Part shown: positions 10,224 to 20,260 of the stretch, in pieces | Position numbering within the stretch: the stretch's first letter is position 1 | Layout: every line of letters begins with the position of its first letter | DNA from: Hyphomonadaceae bacterium UKL13-1 | GTDB lineage: Bacteria; Pseudomonadota; Alphaproteobacteria; Caulobacterales; Aquidulcibacteraceae | Assembly: GCA_001602435.1 (NCBI GenBank) | Contig: CP012156.1 | Span: 2,066,001 to 2,130,000, forward strand | DNA length: 64,000 bases | Reading direction: 5' to 3' | The notes under the pieces: generated by a model | The model's database searches: none | Seen by the model: only the letters and a program-made list of their open reading frames with translations | What the model was told of the DNA's origin: nothing | Translations under genes and position numbers: made by a program

Positions 10224-10334
10224 CAGGGTCTTCCTCAAAACAAGTTTCTCCCCCATATAGGGATAAAGTTGACGGAAAAGAAAACAGCTTGGCTTTCAAG
10301 CTGCCTTTTTGCGCCCTTAAACGAAGATAGGCTT

Positions 10335-10670
10335 ATGCTCATGCAGTCAGGTTTTTCTGTTTCAGACGCCGCCGCAGTGAAAATTGGACACCTTATCGCC
10401 ACCGAACCAGGGGCGGCGTTGTTTCGGGTAGCCGTCAATGGCGGTGGTTGTTCTGGCTTTCAATATGAGTTTGGCTTTGCTGAAAGCGCTGGCGAGGATG
10501 ACATCATTATCGAAAAGGGTGCAGCCAAAGTGGCTGTCGACCAAGTCTCGCTGCCCTTTTTGGAAGGTGCTGAAATTGACTGGGTCGATGATTTGATTGG
10601 ATCGTCCTTCAAAATCCGCAATCCCAACGCAAAATCATCCTGTGGCTGTGGCGTTAGTTTTTCGGTCTAG
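10335..10670 (+). CDS. erpA: A-type iron-sulfur carrier (IscA/ErpA/HesB family)
   Basis: Small Fe-S carrier of 111 aa with the three family cysteines: C39 in NGGGCSGFQYEF, and C103 and C105 in the terminal CGCG. It delivers Fe-S clusters to apoproteins. An open frame extends upstream to 10269, but family alignment favours the ATG at 10335 (a second ATG is at 10341). It is divergent from dgt, which supports ErpA rather than IscA or SufA; the paralogue assignment remains an inference. Confidence 0.85.
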   Translation: MLMQSGFSVSDAAAVKIGHLIATEPGAALFRVAVNGGGCSGFQYEFGFAESAGEDDIIIEKGAAKVAVDQVSLPFLEGAEIDWVDDLIGSSFKIRNPNAKSSCGCGVSFSV

Positions 10671-10750
10671 AGAAGTTATCGGCGCTTGGCTTGCTCTGAA
10701 GCGGCGTTTGGCCTTAGTCTCAGAAAAAACACCAGCTCAGGAATAAAGCC

Positions 10751-11422
10751 ATGAATGTCGAAACTGCTGTTAAGCAACGCAAATCTGTGCGCGCCTTTAA
10801 GCCAGACCCTGTGCCTTTAGAAGAAGTTCGTGCCCTGTTGGACATTGCCCGCGCGGCACCGTCTGGCGGCAATCTTCAACCTTGGAAGATGATTGTCCTT
10901 GCCGGGGAAGAGCGCGACGCAATTGTGACCTTGGCGCAAAAAGCACTTAATGAAAATCCGCGCGGCGAAGCTGGCGAGTTCCCGATTTATCCGGCCGAAG
11001 TCAAAGAACCCCACCGCTCTCGCCGTTACAAGGTTGGGGAAGACATGTACCAAATCCTTGGCATCCCGCGTGAAGACAAGTTGGGGCGGCTAGGCCAAAT
11101 GTCGCGCAATTATCAGTTCTTTGGTGCGCCAGTAGCCATCTTCTTTGTGATCGACAGATCCATGGGCCACGGCCAATGGGCCCATATGGGCATGTTGATG
11201 CAGACTATTTGCTTGGTCGCCGAAGAGCGGGGCCTTGCCACCTGTATGCAAGAAGCCTGGGGCATGGTGCGCCAAAGCCTGGCCGCCCATTTTGGCTTGC
11301 CTGACAATGAAGTGATCTATTGTGGCTTGGCGCTGGGCTATGAAGACAAGGACGCGCCGATCAACCAGTTGCGGACCGAGCGCGCACCTCTCGACGAGAT
11401 TGCCGTGTTCAAAGGCTTCTAA
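10751..11422 (+). CDS. Nitroreductase-family FMN oxidoreductase
   Basis: The 223-aa protein has the nitroreductase fold signatures RKSVRAFKPDPVP near the start, APSGGNLQPWKM (about 36-47) and the C-terminal CGLALGYEDKDAPIN. Members are homodimeric FMN enzymes reducing nitro compounds, quinones or flavins with NAD(P)H. The physiological substrate cannot be read from the sequence. It stands alone between erpA and a convergent small secreted-protein gene. Confidence 0.88.
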   Translation: MNVETAVKQRKSVRAFKPDPVPLEEVRALLDIARAAPSGGNLQPWKMIVLAGEERDAIVTLAQKALNENPRGEAGEFPIYPAEVKEPHRSRRYKVGEDMYQILGIPREDKLGRLGQMSRNYQFFGAPVAIFFVIDRSMGHGQWAHMGMLMQTICLVAEERGLATCMQEAWGMVRQSLAAHFGLPDNEVIYCGLALGYEDKDAPINQLRTERAPLDEIAVFKGF

Positions 11423-11431
11423 AGCGAAAGC

Positions 11432-11803
11432 TTAGTTGCTGCTAAAGACAGCGCCGCCCTTATCCGTCGTGTTCTTCAGTTGGTCTTGAAAGCCACGGGA
11501 GATGCGACGCCATTCGTCAGCCGTCCGGCAGGTGCGCGTGGACTTAAGGCGCGTCCCGAGAATGGCTTCCTGCTTACAGACCATACGAGCCCCGCGCCGC
11601 TTTGGCTTGGCGGCAGGCGCTTGTGCCTCGGCCGTATCGGGCGCCATTGCGGCAGTTCCAGTCGGTTGGCTGGTTGCCGACGGTGCTGTTTGCGCAGGTG
11701 CCTGGGCCAAGGCCGCCCCAGCACACGCGACCCCACCAACAATAGCGATCAAACCGGCGACTAAATAGGACGGCGCGCGCGGAGCAGAATTGGAGCGTGT
11801 CAT
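11432..11803 (-). CDS. Small exported protein, unknown function
   Basis: From the ATG at 11803 this is a 123-aa protein with an N-terminal hydrophobic leader (AGLIAIVGGVACAGAALAQA) and a likely cleavage after ALA. An Ala/Pro/Thr-rich linker follows, then a C-terminal region with KRRGARMVCKQEAILG...RTCRTADEW, holding two cysteines. This resembles small periplasmic proteins common in sphingomonads and caulobacters whose role is unknown. The longer frame reaching 11980 would overlap the divergent xthA and is not needed. Confidence 0.7.
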   Translation of the reverse strand: MTRSNSAPRAPSYLVAGLIAIVGGVACAGAALAQAPAQTAPSATSQPTGTAAMAPDTAEAQAPAAKPKRRGARMVCKQEAILGTRLKSTRTCRTADEWRRISRGFQDQLKNTTDKGGAVFSSN

Positions 11804-11885
11804 GCAGGAACCTCTAATCGGGACTATCAAACTGGTCGAAATCACGTAAACCATGGTACGGATTTCGAGATTTAGGACGAGACTA

Positions 11886-12668
11886 ATGCGCATCGCGACT
11901 TTTAATGTCAACTCTGTCAACGCGCGGCTACCAAACCTGTTGGAATGGCTGGCTGAGGCCAGTCCGGATGTTGTTTGCATTCAGGAAATCAAATGCGAAG
12001 AGCCGAAGTTTCCGCGCGAAGCGATTGAGGATGCAGGTTACAATTGCTTCATTTCCGGGCAAAAGAGCTATAATGGCGTCGCTATACTGACCCGATTGCC
12101 CGCAGAAGTGGCACAAAACCGCCTGCCGGGCGAAGAAGAAGATCTTCAAGCGCGCTATCTGGAAGTTGAAGTCGCGACCCCCACGGGTGCCGTGCGGATC
12201 GCAAATCTCTATTGCCCGAATGGCAATCCCTTAGGCACAGAGAAGTTTGACTATAAGCTGCGCTGGATGGACAGGCTTCAAAACCATGTCAAAGGCTTAT
12301 TAGAGCTGGAAGAGCCTCTGGTTTTGGCGGGTGATTGGAACATCATCCCACGGCCCGGTGATTGCTATGATCCGGCTGCTTGGATGGGCGATGCCCTGTT
12401 TCAGCCCGAGAGCCGCGCCGCTTGGCGACGGCTATTAAATCTGGGCCTGACCGACGCCTTTATGGCCGTGAATGGGGCCGAGCATGCCTACACATTCTGG
12501 GACTATCAGGCCGGGGCTTGGCCTAAGGATCACGGCATAAGGATCGATCATTTCGCCATCAGCCCACAGGCGGCAGACCGTCTGAAGGAAGTCAAAATCT
12601 GGCGCATGGCACGGGCGCGCGAGAAGGCGTCAGACCATGTGCCCGTTACGGCAGACTTCGACTTCTAA
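11886..12668 (+). CDS. xthA: Exodeoxyribonuclease III / AP endonuclease
   Basis: Exonuclease III of the EEP superfamily, which acts on abasic sites and 3' blocked ends in base-excision repair. The 260-aa protein has RIATFNVNSVNARL at the N-terminus, VCIQEIKCEE (metal-binding Glu), GDWNIIPRPGDCYDP (active-site Asp and Asn), and the C-terminal RIDHF and SDHVPV motifs. The ATG at 11886 gives the canonical N-terminus; the frame extends further upstream. It is divergent from the small exported-protein gene. Confidence 0.95.
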   Translation: MRIATFNVNSVNARLPNLLEWLAEASPDVVCIQEIKCEEPKFPREAIEDAGYNCFISGQKSYNGVAILTRLPAEVAQNRLPGEEEDLQARYLEVEVATPTGAVRIANLYCPNGNPLGTEKFDYKLRWMDRLQNHVKGLLELEEPLVLAGDWNIIPRPGDCYDPAAWMGDALFQPESRAAWRRLLNLGLTDAFMAVNGAEHAYTFWDYQAGAWPKDHGIRIDHFAISPQAADRLKEVKIWRMARAREKASDHVPVTADFDF

Positions 12669-12680
12669 GCGAGGCGGTTG

Positions 12681-13559
12681 TTAAAGAGCCGTTTTAGGCG
12701 GTGGCAGGTCACCTCGGCTTTGGTGCCAAGCATAGGCCCCGATGCATAAGAAGCCCAAGTTCAGAACCCCAGTGACCATGCCATAAAACAGAATGTAAAA
12801 GGCCCAGCCCGCAGTCGCAAATTCCTGCGCGGATGCAGGTAGGCCCGAGCCTACCTTTGTTCCCAAGGCTAAAGCACCAATGGTCGCAAGTCCTTGGACG
12901 ATGGTACCTATAATGACCGTAACAACCACCCACAGCAAATAAGCACCAAAATAGCGCCAGAATTTGCCATTGGTTTGTTCGAAGGATTCTCTAAGTCCCA
13001 ACTTGCCCGTTACAACGCCCATCACGCCAAATTGGCTCAACCGCAAGCCAAGCCAAGCCAACGCAGCAATCGATGCAAGGATTGCAAGACTTCCCAGCGC
13101 CATGTGGATCGTGGCGATCAGGCTGGTGATAAACCCGATCACAAAAGCCGCGACAGAAATCACGGCAACAAAAGCCAAAGTCGCCATAAGAAAGCGTCCT
13201 TCAATGGGTCCAGCCTGAAGACCCCAGAAGCCCTCCTCACGATCATGTAGGGTTTTGCGTAAGGCCATCCCGGTCAAGAAAGCGCTCAAAATGGCACTCA
13301 TCAGCAACGAAAAGAATAGCGATGGCATCGCGGGGCCAAGAATGGCCTGCACCTGCTCCATGGTTGGCATTTGTTCCGACTGCAAGAGCGCCGCATAACG
13401 TTGCAGCGCCTCACCCGCCCCCGTACTCGCCATGATGAACATGTAAATTGCCATGACCCCGGCTGACAGCATGGCATAGCGCATCACAAACTGGGGTTGG
13501 CGCTTCACCAATTCAAATACCGAAAAGGCTGCTTCGGAAGGGGAAAAAGTCTTGGTCAT
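12681..13559 (-). CDS. Polytopic membrane protein, unknown function
   Basis: The 292-aa protein has about six hydrophobic segments separated by short loops (for example AMLSAGVMAIYMFIM, FFSLLMSAILSAFLTGM, FLMATLAFVAVISVAAFVIG). The N-terminus FSPSEAAFSVFELVKRQPQFVMRY precedes the first helix. I do not recognise a named family. It converges on xthA with 12 bp between the stops. Upstream is a 220-bp non-coding stretch shared with trmFO, which is read the other way. Confidence 0.75.
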   Translation of the reverse strand: MTKTFSPSEAAFSVFELVKRQPQFVMRYAMLSAGVMAIYMFIMASTGAGEALQRYAALLQSEQMPTMEQVQAILGPAMPSLFFSLLMSAILSAFLTGMALRKTLHDREEGFWGLQAGPIEGRFLMATLAFVAVISVAAFVIGFITSLIATIHMALGSLAILASIAALAWLGLRLSQFGVMGVVTGKLGLRESFEQTNGKFWRYFGAYLLWVVVTVIIGTIVQGLATIGALALGTKVGSGLPASAQEFATAGWAFYILFYGMVTGVLNLGFLCIGAYAWHQSRGDLPPPKTAL

Positions 13560-13779
13560 CTATATTCCTCAAATGGGGTACGCTGCACCGATCCGCTCGA
13601 TAGCCATCTGTCCTGCGCGCTTTCCCCTTCGGCTATATCCGGTTGCGGTGCAAGAGGGGGAATCAAACATGTTTGATCGACAATCTTGATCACCGACCTG
13701 ACAGGAAAGACAGTATTGGGCTGTGGCGACTGAGCCCGCCCCCTCCCCTCAAGGCCTTGGCTGCGCTATTTGACAGACC

Positions 13780-15162
13780 ATGACTCAGGTAAAACCCATA
13801 CATATTATCGGCGGCGGCCTTGCGGGCAGTGAGGCAGCTTGGCAGATCAGCCGCGCAGGCGTGCCCGTTGTCCTCCATGAGATGCGCCCAATCCGTAAGA
13901 CCGATGCCCACAATACCGATGGTCTTGCAGAGCTTGTTTGCTCCAATTCATTCCGTTCTGATGATTGGGAATTCAATGCGGTTGGCTTGATACATGCGGA
14001 AATGCGCCGGGCTGGCTCGCTGATCATGGCCTGTGCCGATGCCCATAAAGTGCCGGCAGGTTCTGCTTTGGCCGTTGACCGCGATGGGTTCTCAGCTGCG
14101 GTGACAGAAGCTCTGTCCCGAGAGCCGCTGATCACAATCGTACGTGAAGAAGTAACCGAGCTGCCGCCGGAAACCTGGGAAAGCACCATTATCGCGACAG
14201 GGCCTTTGACCTCTGACCTTTTGGCGCAGGCGGTACAATCAGTCACGGGCGAGGACGAACTGGCCTTCTTTGATGCCATCGCGCCCATCGTCCACCGCGA
14301 GAGCATCAATTTCGACATTGCCTGGTTCCAGAGCCGCTGGGACAAAGTGGGTCCTGAGGGTGACGGGGCCGATTACATCAATTGCCCGATGAATAAAGAA
14401 GAATATGAAGCCTTCATCGATGCTTTGTTGGCTGGCGAAAAGACCAGCTTCAAAGAGTGGGAAAACACGCCCTATTTCGAAGGTTGTTTGCCGATCGAAG
14501 TGATGGCAGAGCGTGGACGCGAGACATTGCGCTTTGGCCCGATGAAACCGGTCGGCCTCGTTGATCCGCGGACTGGGAAAAGACCTTGGGCCGTCGTGCA
14601 ATTGCGCCAAGACAATGCCCTTGGCACATTGTTCAACATGGTCGGCTTTCAAACAAAGCTGAAACATGGTGCGCAGTCCGATGTTATCCGTATGATCCCG
14701 GGCCTTGAACAAGCCCAGTTTGCGCGCCTAGGCGGCATTCACCGCAATACCTTCCTCAATTCACCGAAATTGCTGGATGAAAGCCTGCGCCTCAAGTCGC
14801 GACCGGACATTCGCTTCGCGGGACAGATTACGGGCTGTGAAGGCTATGTCGAAAGCGCCGCGATTGGCCTGTTGGCTGGCCGGTTTGCACGGGCAGAGCG
14901 TCTGGGCGACACCCCGAGCATTCCCCCGATCACAACGGCTTTGGGCGCACTGCTGAACCATGTCACCGGCGGGCACGTGGATGGTGGCAAGGGCAGCTTT
15001 CAACCGATGAATGTCAATTTTGGCCTGTTCCCCGAATTGAGCGAAGATGCGGGCGGGAAAGGCAAAGAACGCGGTCGGTTGCGCAAAAAGGCTTTGGCCG
15101 TTCGCGCTTTGGCTGATCTCGAAACTTGGCTAGACCCCACGGAAAAAGAGCGGGCTGCTTGA
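13780..15162 (+). CDS. trmFO: Folate- and FAD-dependent tRNA (uracil-54-C5)-methyltransferase
   Basis: TrmFO makes ribothymidine-54 in the T loop using methylene-THF and FADH2. The 460-aa protein opens with the FAD-binding [16 protein letters not shown] and the family signature VLHEMRP. The C-terminal [20 protein letters not shown] holds the conserved cysteine region. Length and motifs fit the family. The stop overlaps a possible TTG start of the next gene (TTGA), suggesting coupling. Confidence 0.96.
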   Translation: MTQVKPIHIIGGGLAGSEAAWQISRAGVPVVLHEMRPIRKTDAHNTDGLAELVCSNSFRSDDWEFNAVGLIHAEMRRAGSLIMACADAHKVPAGSALAVDRDGFSAAVTEALSREPLITIVREEVTELPPETWESTIIATGPLTSDLLAQAVQSVTGEDELAFFDAIAPIVHRESINFDIAWFQSRWDKVGPEGDGADYINCPMNKEEYEAFIDALLAGEKTSFKEWENTPYFEGCLPIEVMAERGRETLRFGPMKPVGLVDPRTGKRPWAVVQLRQDNALGTLFNMVGFQTKLKHGAQSDVIRMIPGLEQAQFARLGGIHRNTFLNSPKLLDESLRLKSRPDIRFAGQITGCEGYVESAAIGLLAGRFARAERLGDTPSIPPITTALGALLNHVTGGHVDGGKGSFQPMNVNFGLFPELSEDAGGKGKERGRLRKKALAVRALADLETWLDPTEKERAA

Positions 15163-16130
15163 CCATTCTCGCTTGGATTGTTCGCCTAGCTCTTGGGCTT
15201 GTCGGATTGGCCACTTTGGGCCTGTGCGGGCTTGCCTTGGCGGCCCCCTTTCACTGGATCCTGGCGCTGTTCGGCGCTTGGGACAGACTGATCCTCGTCT
15301 TTGGATTGGTCGGACTGACTGCCTTTTGGCTGGGCAAATGGCGAGTTTTGGCAGTCATGCAAGGTGTTGCTGTCCTAGCGCTCTTATTTTTTAATGTGCG
15401 CGTGCCGACACTCTACCCGCCGCTCTCCCCGCAACAAGGTGACGCTACGCGCGAGATGGTTTTGACTTGGGCGAATATCCACGACAATCGTCTAGCCCTA
15501 AAAAGTCTCTCACTGATCCCAGAGGTCAAAAAAGCCAAAGTCATTGGTCTGGGTGAAGTGCCTGCTTACAGCAATTTGCAAGCGCTGTTCCCGTCAGCCC
15601 AACATTTGGAATTAGCATCGCCCTCAAAGGAAACTTGGGGCGTCGAGACTTTGGGCTGTCGTGTGGTCAGGCCAAATGGCGAGTTGGCGGTCTGGGCTGG
15701 TCGCAATTTTGGTCTTAAGGCACGCTGCGACGGATTCACCCTTTTCGTCTTGCATTTGCAGAACCCGACACGCGGACGAGGCCAAGGACTGACCGTGCGG
15801 AATCTGGAACTGCAGGTGCTCGCCGCCGCGGTCGCGAAAGAGCCCGGACCCGTTCTTGTCATGGGCGATTTCAACACCACGCCAAGTGCCCTACCCTTCT
15901 ATCAGCTCCTTAAAACCGCCAATCTCAAACGGGTTGCCTGCGGCGGCCCAGTTGCCGGGACATGGCGACCAATTGACTGGAGCGGGACAGCGTTTGACAA
16001 AATTCCTGGCCTGAAGGTTACGATCGACCATATTCTGGTGCGCGACATTGAGGTGCGGGCCTGCGAAGTTGGCTCAGATGTGGGTTCCGATCATTTCCCG
16101 CTGATCGTCACAATCACCGAACCAAATTAA
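15159..16130 (+). CDS. Endonuclease/exonuclease/phosphatase-family membrane protein
   Basis: The protein has an N-terminal membrane part with about three hydrophobic helices (residues ~1-90) and a C-terminal EEP domain. EEP motifs are [22 protein letters not shown] and the final GSDHFPLIV. The N-terminal metal Glu is probably in LGEVPAYS. The TTG at 15159 (TTGA with the trmFO stop) gives 323 aa; another TTG at 15126 gives 334 aa. Proteins of this layout are annotated widely, but the substrate (nucleic acid, lipid or phosphoester) is unknown. Confidence 0.75.
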   Translation: MTILAWIVRLALGLVGLATLGLCGLALAAPFHWILALFGAWDRLILVFGLVGLTAFWLGKWRVLAVMQGVAVLALLFFNVRVPTLYPPLSPQQGDATREMVLTWANIHDNRLALKSLSLIPEVKKAKVIGLGEVPAYSNLQALFPSAQHLELASPSKETWGVETLGCRVVRPNGELAVWAGRNFGLKARCDGFTLFVLHLQNPTRGRGQGLTVRNLELQVLAAAVAKEPGPVLVMGDFNTTPSALPFYQLLKTANLKRVACGGPVAGTWRPIDWSGTAFDKIPGLKVTIDHILVRDIEVRACEVGSDVGSDHFPLIVTITEPN

Positions 16131-16212
16131 GCAGATGCCATTGCCTTTTCTAAGCGGTGCTGAAACAAAGCCCGCCTAACCAGTTGACGCCTACCCGCTT
16201 GAAGGAAATTCC

Positions 16213-16986
16213 ATGACCCTGACCGTTGAACGTCAAGACGCCATCGCCATTGTGACCTTGAACCGGCCAGAGGCCATGAATGCGATGTCAAAGGCCATGC
16301 GTCTGGCGCTGTATGACGCTATCACGGACTTGAATCAGGACGAGACCATCCGGGTGATTGTTTTGACCGGAGCTGGACGCGCCTTTACCGCTGGCCTTGA
16401 TCTAAAAGAATTATCGACCGACCCACTCGCCATGGGCGATGCCACCGCTGAAAAGCCAGAAGCCAATCCTGTTCGCGCGATCGAGACCAGCGCCAAGCCC
16501 GTTATTGGTGCAATCAATGGGGTGGCCATTACGGGTGGCTTTGAAGTTGCCTTGGCCTGCGATGTCTTGATCGCTTCAACTGGCGCGCGCTTTGCCGACA
16601 CACATGGACGAGTCGGCATCATGCCTGGCTGGGGCTTATCGCAAAAACTGTCGCGCTTGATCGGGATTTATCGTGCAAAAGAACTCTCTCTCACGGGCAA
16701 CTTCCTAGATGCTGAAACTGCGGAGCGTTGGGGCTTGGTGAATCGTGTCGTCAGCCCAGAAGACTTGATGCCCAGCGCAATGAAGCTGGCCGCCGATATG
16801 GCGACCATGCCAGCCCACGCCCAGCAAGACTACAAGAAGCTGATCAATGATGGTTTCGCCATGACTTTTGGCGCTGGCCTGCAGCATGAAACCGCCTTTT
16901 CGACCGAGCGCAATAACCAAGTCACGCCCGATAAGGTCGCCGCCAATCGTGAAGCGGTCCAAGCCCGGGGCCGTGGTCAGGCTTAA
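16213..16986 (+). CDS. Enoyl-CoA hydratase/isomerase (crotonase) family
   Basis: The 257-aa crotonase-fold protein has TLNRPEAMNAMS near the start, the first oxyanion-hole segment GRAFTAGLDLKEL (about 55-67) and the second, GVAITGGFEVALACD (about 98-112). The segment RFADTHGRVGIMPGWG carries the region where hydratases place catalytic acids. A CoA thioester is the expected substrate; the exact reaction cannot be set. Its stop overlaps tail-to-tail with the serine hydrolase gene. Confidence 0.88.
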   Translation: MTLTVERQDAIAIVTLNRPEAMNAMSKAMRLALYDAITDLNQDETIRVIVLTGAGRAFTAGLDLKELSTDPLAMGDATAEKPEANPVRAIETSAKPVIGAINGVAITGGFEVALACDVLIASTGARFADTHGRVGIMPGWGLSQKLSRLIGIYRAKELSLTGNFLDAETAERWGLVNRVVSPEDLMPSAMKLAADMATMPAHAQQDYKKLINDGFAMTFGAGLQHETAFSTERNNQVTPDKVAANREAVQARGRGQA

Positions 16987-18014
16987 GCGCCTAGCAAAAG
17001 GCTTAAGAACGTCTGGTCAGACCAATCGCCAGCGCCGCGGCGCAGGCCCTCGAGAATTCCGTCTGCTTGGCGAACAATGACCATGTCCTGATCCGGCAAC
17101 AAATAGAGGCGCTGATTGCCAGCCCCCGCTGCCATATAAAGCTTGCCAAGACCGGAAAGCGATACCGCTTCACTGGCCACGCCAGACCGGGGCCCCGGCC
17201 CAATCATGCCCGGACGCGGCATCCACCACGTCAAACCATAGCCGGGATTGGCCTTGCTGGCTTCAAAATTGGCCCGCAGCGCGACAGGGTCGACCAAAGC
17301 CTTTCCTTGATGCACACCGCCGGCCAAAACAAATTGGCCAAACTTCGCCCAGTCGCGGGCGGTGATCGCCGCCCCAGAGGGTAAGTGCGGCATACCATCA
17401 CTGCCCCGCTGCCATCGGATGGGTCGGATCCCGAGAGGGTCCAGCAGTCGACGGGTCAAATAAGCCAGAGGGTCTGCATCACCTGTCTTGGCAGCAATTA
17501 GTTTGCGCCGAACCAATTCTCCAAAGATTTGGAAGGGCACCGGGCCGTATGAAAACTGGGTGCCGGTGCCCTTGTTTGACGTTGCGGTGACGGCTTCTGC
17601 ATAGGTCGGAACATTGCCAAAATTGCGACCACCTTTGCCATCAATGCCGCTAACCAAGTGCAGCAAGTCGGTCACACGAATGGCAGACCGGTACCGATCC
17701 GACCAAAACTCCCGCAGCGTGTCTGCGCAATATTCATCAAGCTTCAACAGGCCATCTTGCACCAAGGCCGCGGCCATGACGCCTGAAAAACTCTTGGTGC
17801 CGCTAGCTAATTCCCAGCCTTTGAAGCGCTTGCCTTGGCCCTGGTAATCTTCAAACAGGACCTGCCCGCGCTGCATCACGAGGAAGGAGATCCCACGTCG
17901 TGCGGTCGAATAGGCTCTTGCTGCCTCAAAGCGCGTTTGAGCAAAGGCAGGAACTGCCGTCACAGCGGATAGGCCGATCAGGGCAGTACGGCGGGAAAGA
18001 AGCATCTGGGTCAT
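16983..18014 (-). CDS. Serine hydrolase, class C beta-lactamase/esterase family
   Basis: The 343-aa protein carries the nucleophile motif S71-G-T-K74 (SxxK) of the penicillin-binding protein/class C beta-lactamase fold. It begins with MLLSRRTALIGLSAVTAVPAFAQ, an RR-containing leader ending in AFA-Q that resembles a Tat signal peptide; tat genes are present at 3666-5299. The second catalytic motif is not a clean YxN, so an esterase or peptidase role is as likely as beta-lactam hydrolysis. Confidence 0.8.
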   Translation of the reverse strand: MTQMLLSRRTALIGLSAVTAVPAFAQTRFEAARAYSTARRGISFLVMQRGQVLFEDYQGQGKRFKGWELASGTKSFSGVMAAALVQDGLLKLDEYCADTLREFWSDRYRSAIRVTDLLHLVSGIDGKGGRNFGNVPTYAEAVTATSNKGTGTQFSYGPVPFQIFGELVRRKLIAAKTGDADPLAYLTRRLLDPLGIRPIRWQRGSDGMPHLPSGAAITARDWAKFGQFVLAGGVHQGKALVDPVALRANFEASKANPGYGLTWWMPRPGMIGPGPRSGVASEAVSLSGLGKLYMAAGAGNQRLYLLPDQDMVIVRQADGILEGLRRGAGDWSDQTFLSLLLGA

Positions 18015-18057
18015 ATTTGCTGAAACGACGAAGGCATTGCATTCCGTCGCAGGCGCA

Positions 18058-18546
18058 TCAAATGTCTGGCTTTAGCCGAGCTTTTGGTTCTGTCAGCCAG
18101 AGATAAAGTCGCCCCAGAACAACCAAGATAATAGTCGATACCGCTAAGGTCGCCAGAAAGGCCACAGGCTCTGGGTGGCTGATCCCTATTACCAAAGGCA
18201 ATGCCCCTGCTGGCGCATGCAGAACATCGAAAAGCACCATCGCAAAGATGGCAAGGCCCACGGCTAGTCCGATCGCCCAAGGGGTTGCGCCCAACATCCC
18301 CAAGACTCCCAACCCGATGGCGGCCGAGATCAAACTGCCACCAATAACAGCGCGTGCCCGTGCGAGCGGGCTTTTAGGCACCATCCAAACCAAGGTCGCG
18401 GACGCGCCCAAGGGTGCGATAAGGTATGGAAAGAAGCCTACATGTTTCAGACTTGCAATCAATGCAATAGCAATGCCAGCACCGAGAGCTGGCTTCCACG
18501 GTTGCGAAGTCAGTCGGTTTTGAAGTCGTGAAGTTAGGTTTTGCAT
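18058..18546 (-). CDS. HPP-family membrane protein
   Basis: The 162-aa protein has about four transmembrane helices and the HPP-family features: YLIAPLGASATLVWMVPKSPLARAR near residues 41-65 and DVLHAPAGALPLVIG near residue 107. HPP proteins are inner-membrane proteins; some are implicated in nitrite transport, but this one may differ. It lies 43 bp downstream of the start of the serine hydrolase gene, in the same orientation and preceding it. Confidence 0.8.
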   Translation of the reverse strand: MQNLTSRLQNRLTSQPWKPALGAGIAIALIASLKHVGFFPYLIAPLGASATLVWMVPKSPLARARAVIGGSLISAAIGLGVLGMLGATPWAIGLAVGLAIFAMVLFDVLHAPAGALPLVIGISHPEPVAFLATLAVSTIILVVLGRLYLWLTEPKARLKPDI

Positions 18547-18929
18547 GAAGGCTGTCTTTCAGAAAACGATGGACTTTCCCACTGGCCGCCCCTGAAATCT
18601 GTTGAAGATAATGCAGTAAAAGCGACTTTTTTGGCGCTATAGTTAATGGAAACAGTCAGTTACAACCCAGATTTTTCTAACGATTGGTAACCCTATTGCG
18701 GTTGAGCGGACGGTTCGGCTTAAGGCACTGAAAACAGGAACAATTCAAAGCACACTCAATCAGTAGTTAGAAATTTTGCCTACATAATTACTTGGATTTA
18801 TTTCGCAAATACTTGCAAGTAATTTAAATTGACCTATTGCTTTATCACTCGATTAACCAGTCATACTTCCAAAAAATTCAGAAAATGCCCCTAACCCGGG
18901 TCGTGTGGTTACGAGTTAGGGTTAAAATT
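18547..18929. other. Divergent intergenic region, no gene seen
   Basis: About 380 bp, AT-rich toward its right end, between the leftward HPP gene and the rightward TadG-like gene. It must hold promoters for both. I see no RNA gene, repeat or convincing sigma-70 pair. An in-frame upstream extension of the TadG-like frame (from 18837) lies here and is not considered coding. Confidence 0.5.
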
Positions 18930-20171
18930 ATGCGTCCGTTAGGGCTGCTTCGGCAAAAACTGTTGATGTGGGGGACGCGGCTCAAGACCGAGCGCGGCAC
19001 CATTGCGCTGAGTTTTGCATTATCTGCCACCGCTCTTTTGCTCGTGGGCGTAGGCTCAATTCAACTCGCCATGATCTCCAGCGGCAAAGCCAAATATCAA
19101 TCCGCCGCCGATACCGCCGCTTTGGCAGCGATTGCGCCGACGACCGAAGACGCGAAAATGGCAGAAGTGGCCGAAAAGACGTTTCTGGCCAATTTGAATT
19201 CAAACGAGCGTGCAGCAGTCGCGAGCTTTAACGTCACAACCGAAACGGGACGGGTGCGGAGCGCCCTGATTAGCTATACAGCCAATCAAGCCTCGATGGC
19301 CCCGGGGCTGATCGGCGGCGCTTATACCCCGATTACGGGCACAGCACGGGCGCGCAAAGCCGATTACCGTTATGTCGACGTGGATCTGTGGCTCGACGGC
19401 TCAGCCTCCATGGGGGTAGCGGCAGATGAAGCCGGACGCGACAAGCTGCGCCTCTTGTCAAAGAACGACCCAGAACACAAAAATTGCGCCTTCGCCTGCC
19501 ATATCGAAACCAAGTTGAAGGAAAGCAACCTTTATTCAACGTCAGAACAGCGCGCCCATGCCAATGGCGTCAAGCTGCGCCATGACATCATGAAGGAGAG
19601 CGTTCAAATCCTGATTGATGAGTTATACGATGCCTATCCACGCGGTTTGCGGGCGCGATATGGCGTAGCGCGCATGGCGGCGAGTTGGGAGCGGCAGCTT
19701 TCTTTTACGTCTGACATGCAAAAGGCGCGCGATTTTGTTGGCACGTTCCAACTGAAACCGGGCTGGAGCTCATCTCGCCTCACCCCGGCATTGCAGACGG
19801 GCAAAAACACCCTGTCCTCAGGTGCTGGCGATGGCTCACAAGCCAAGCCTGAGAAATTCATCATCATCGTGACCGATGGTATGCAGTTTGACTGGAACGC
19901 CATTACGCCAGGACCTGTCGGGTCAAGTGCCTGCCAAGAATTGAAAGCGCGCGGTTTCCGAGTGGGCGTTGTGCAATTGAAATATGTCCGACTGGATGGC
20001 GATGGAGCTTTCGACTATTGGGTGAAGCCGGTTTATGACCAAATCACCCCAGCTCTCCAAGCTTGTGCTTCGGCTGGTTATTATTTCCATGCTGACAATC
20101 CAGACGAAGTCCGCGCTGCCTTCCGGCAGTTGGCGAAGACGCTCGAAGAATCCCTGCGCCTGACTGAATAG
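18930..20171 (+). CDS. TadG-like protein with von Willebrand A domain
   Basis: From the ATG at 18930 the protein is 413 aa. Residues ~20-60 match the TadE/TadG N-terminus (ERGTIALSFALSATALLLVG, then AKYQSAADTAALAA), a single helix that anchors minor-pilin-like proteins. A vWA domain follows with the MIDAS motif D156-G-S158-A-S160 and a later IIVTDGMQ. Tad pilus assembly is the usual context, but no other tad genes are present here. It may work with a distant tad locus. Confidence 0.85.
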   Translation: MRPLGLLRQKLLMWGTRLKTERGTIALSFALSATALLLVGVGSIQLAMISSGKAKYQSAADTAALAAIAPTTEDAKMAEVAEKTFLANLNSNERAAVASFNVTTETGRVRSALISYTANQASMAPGLIGGAYTPITGTARARKADYRYVDVDLWLDGSASMGVAADEAGRDKLRLLSKNDPEHKNCAFACHIETKLKESNLYSTSEQRAHANGVKLRHDIMKESVQILIDELYDAYPRGLRARYGVARMAASWERQLSFTSDMQKARDFVGTFQLKPGWSSSRLTPALQTGKNTLSSGAGDGSQAKPEKFIIIVTDGMQFDWNAITPGPVGSSACQELKARGFRVGVVQLKYVRLDGDGAFDYWVKPVYDQITPALQACASAGYYFHADNPDEVRAAFRQLAKTLEESLRLTE

Positions 20172-20260
20172 GTCAGCGCAGGCCCTAGCTGCCGACCATC
20201 CCAGATTAAGTCACAGCCTTGTGGGTTTCTTGTGATGGCGGATCAGGGCACACAGCGGGC

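Noticed and set aside
11803..11980. N-terminal extension of the small exported protein
   Set aside because: It would overlap the divergent xthA start; the signal peptide begins just after the ATG at 11803.
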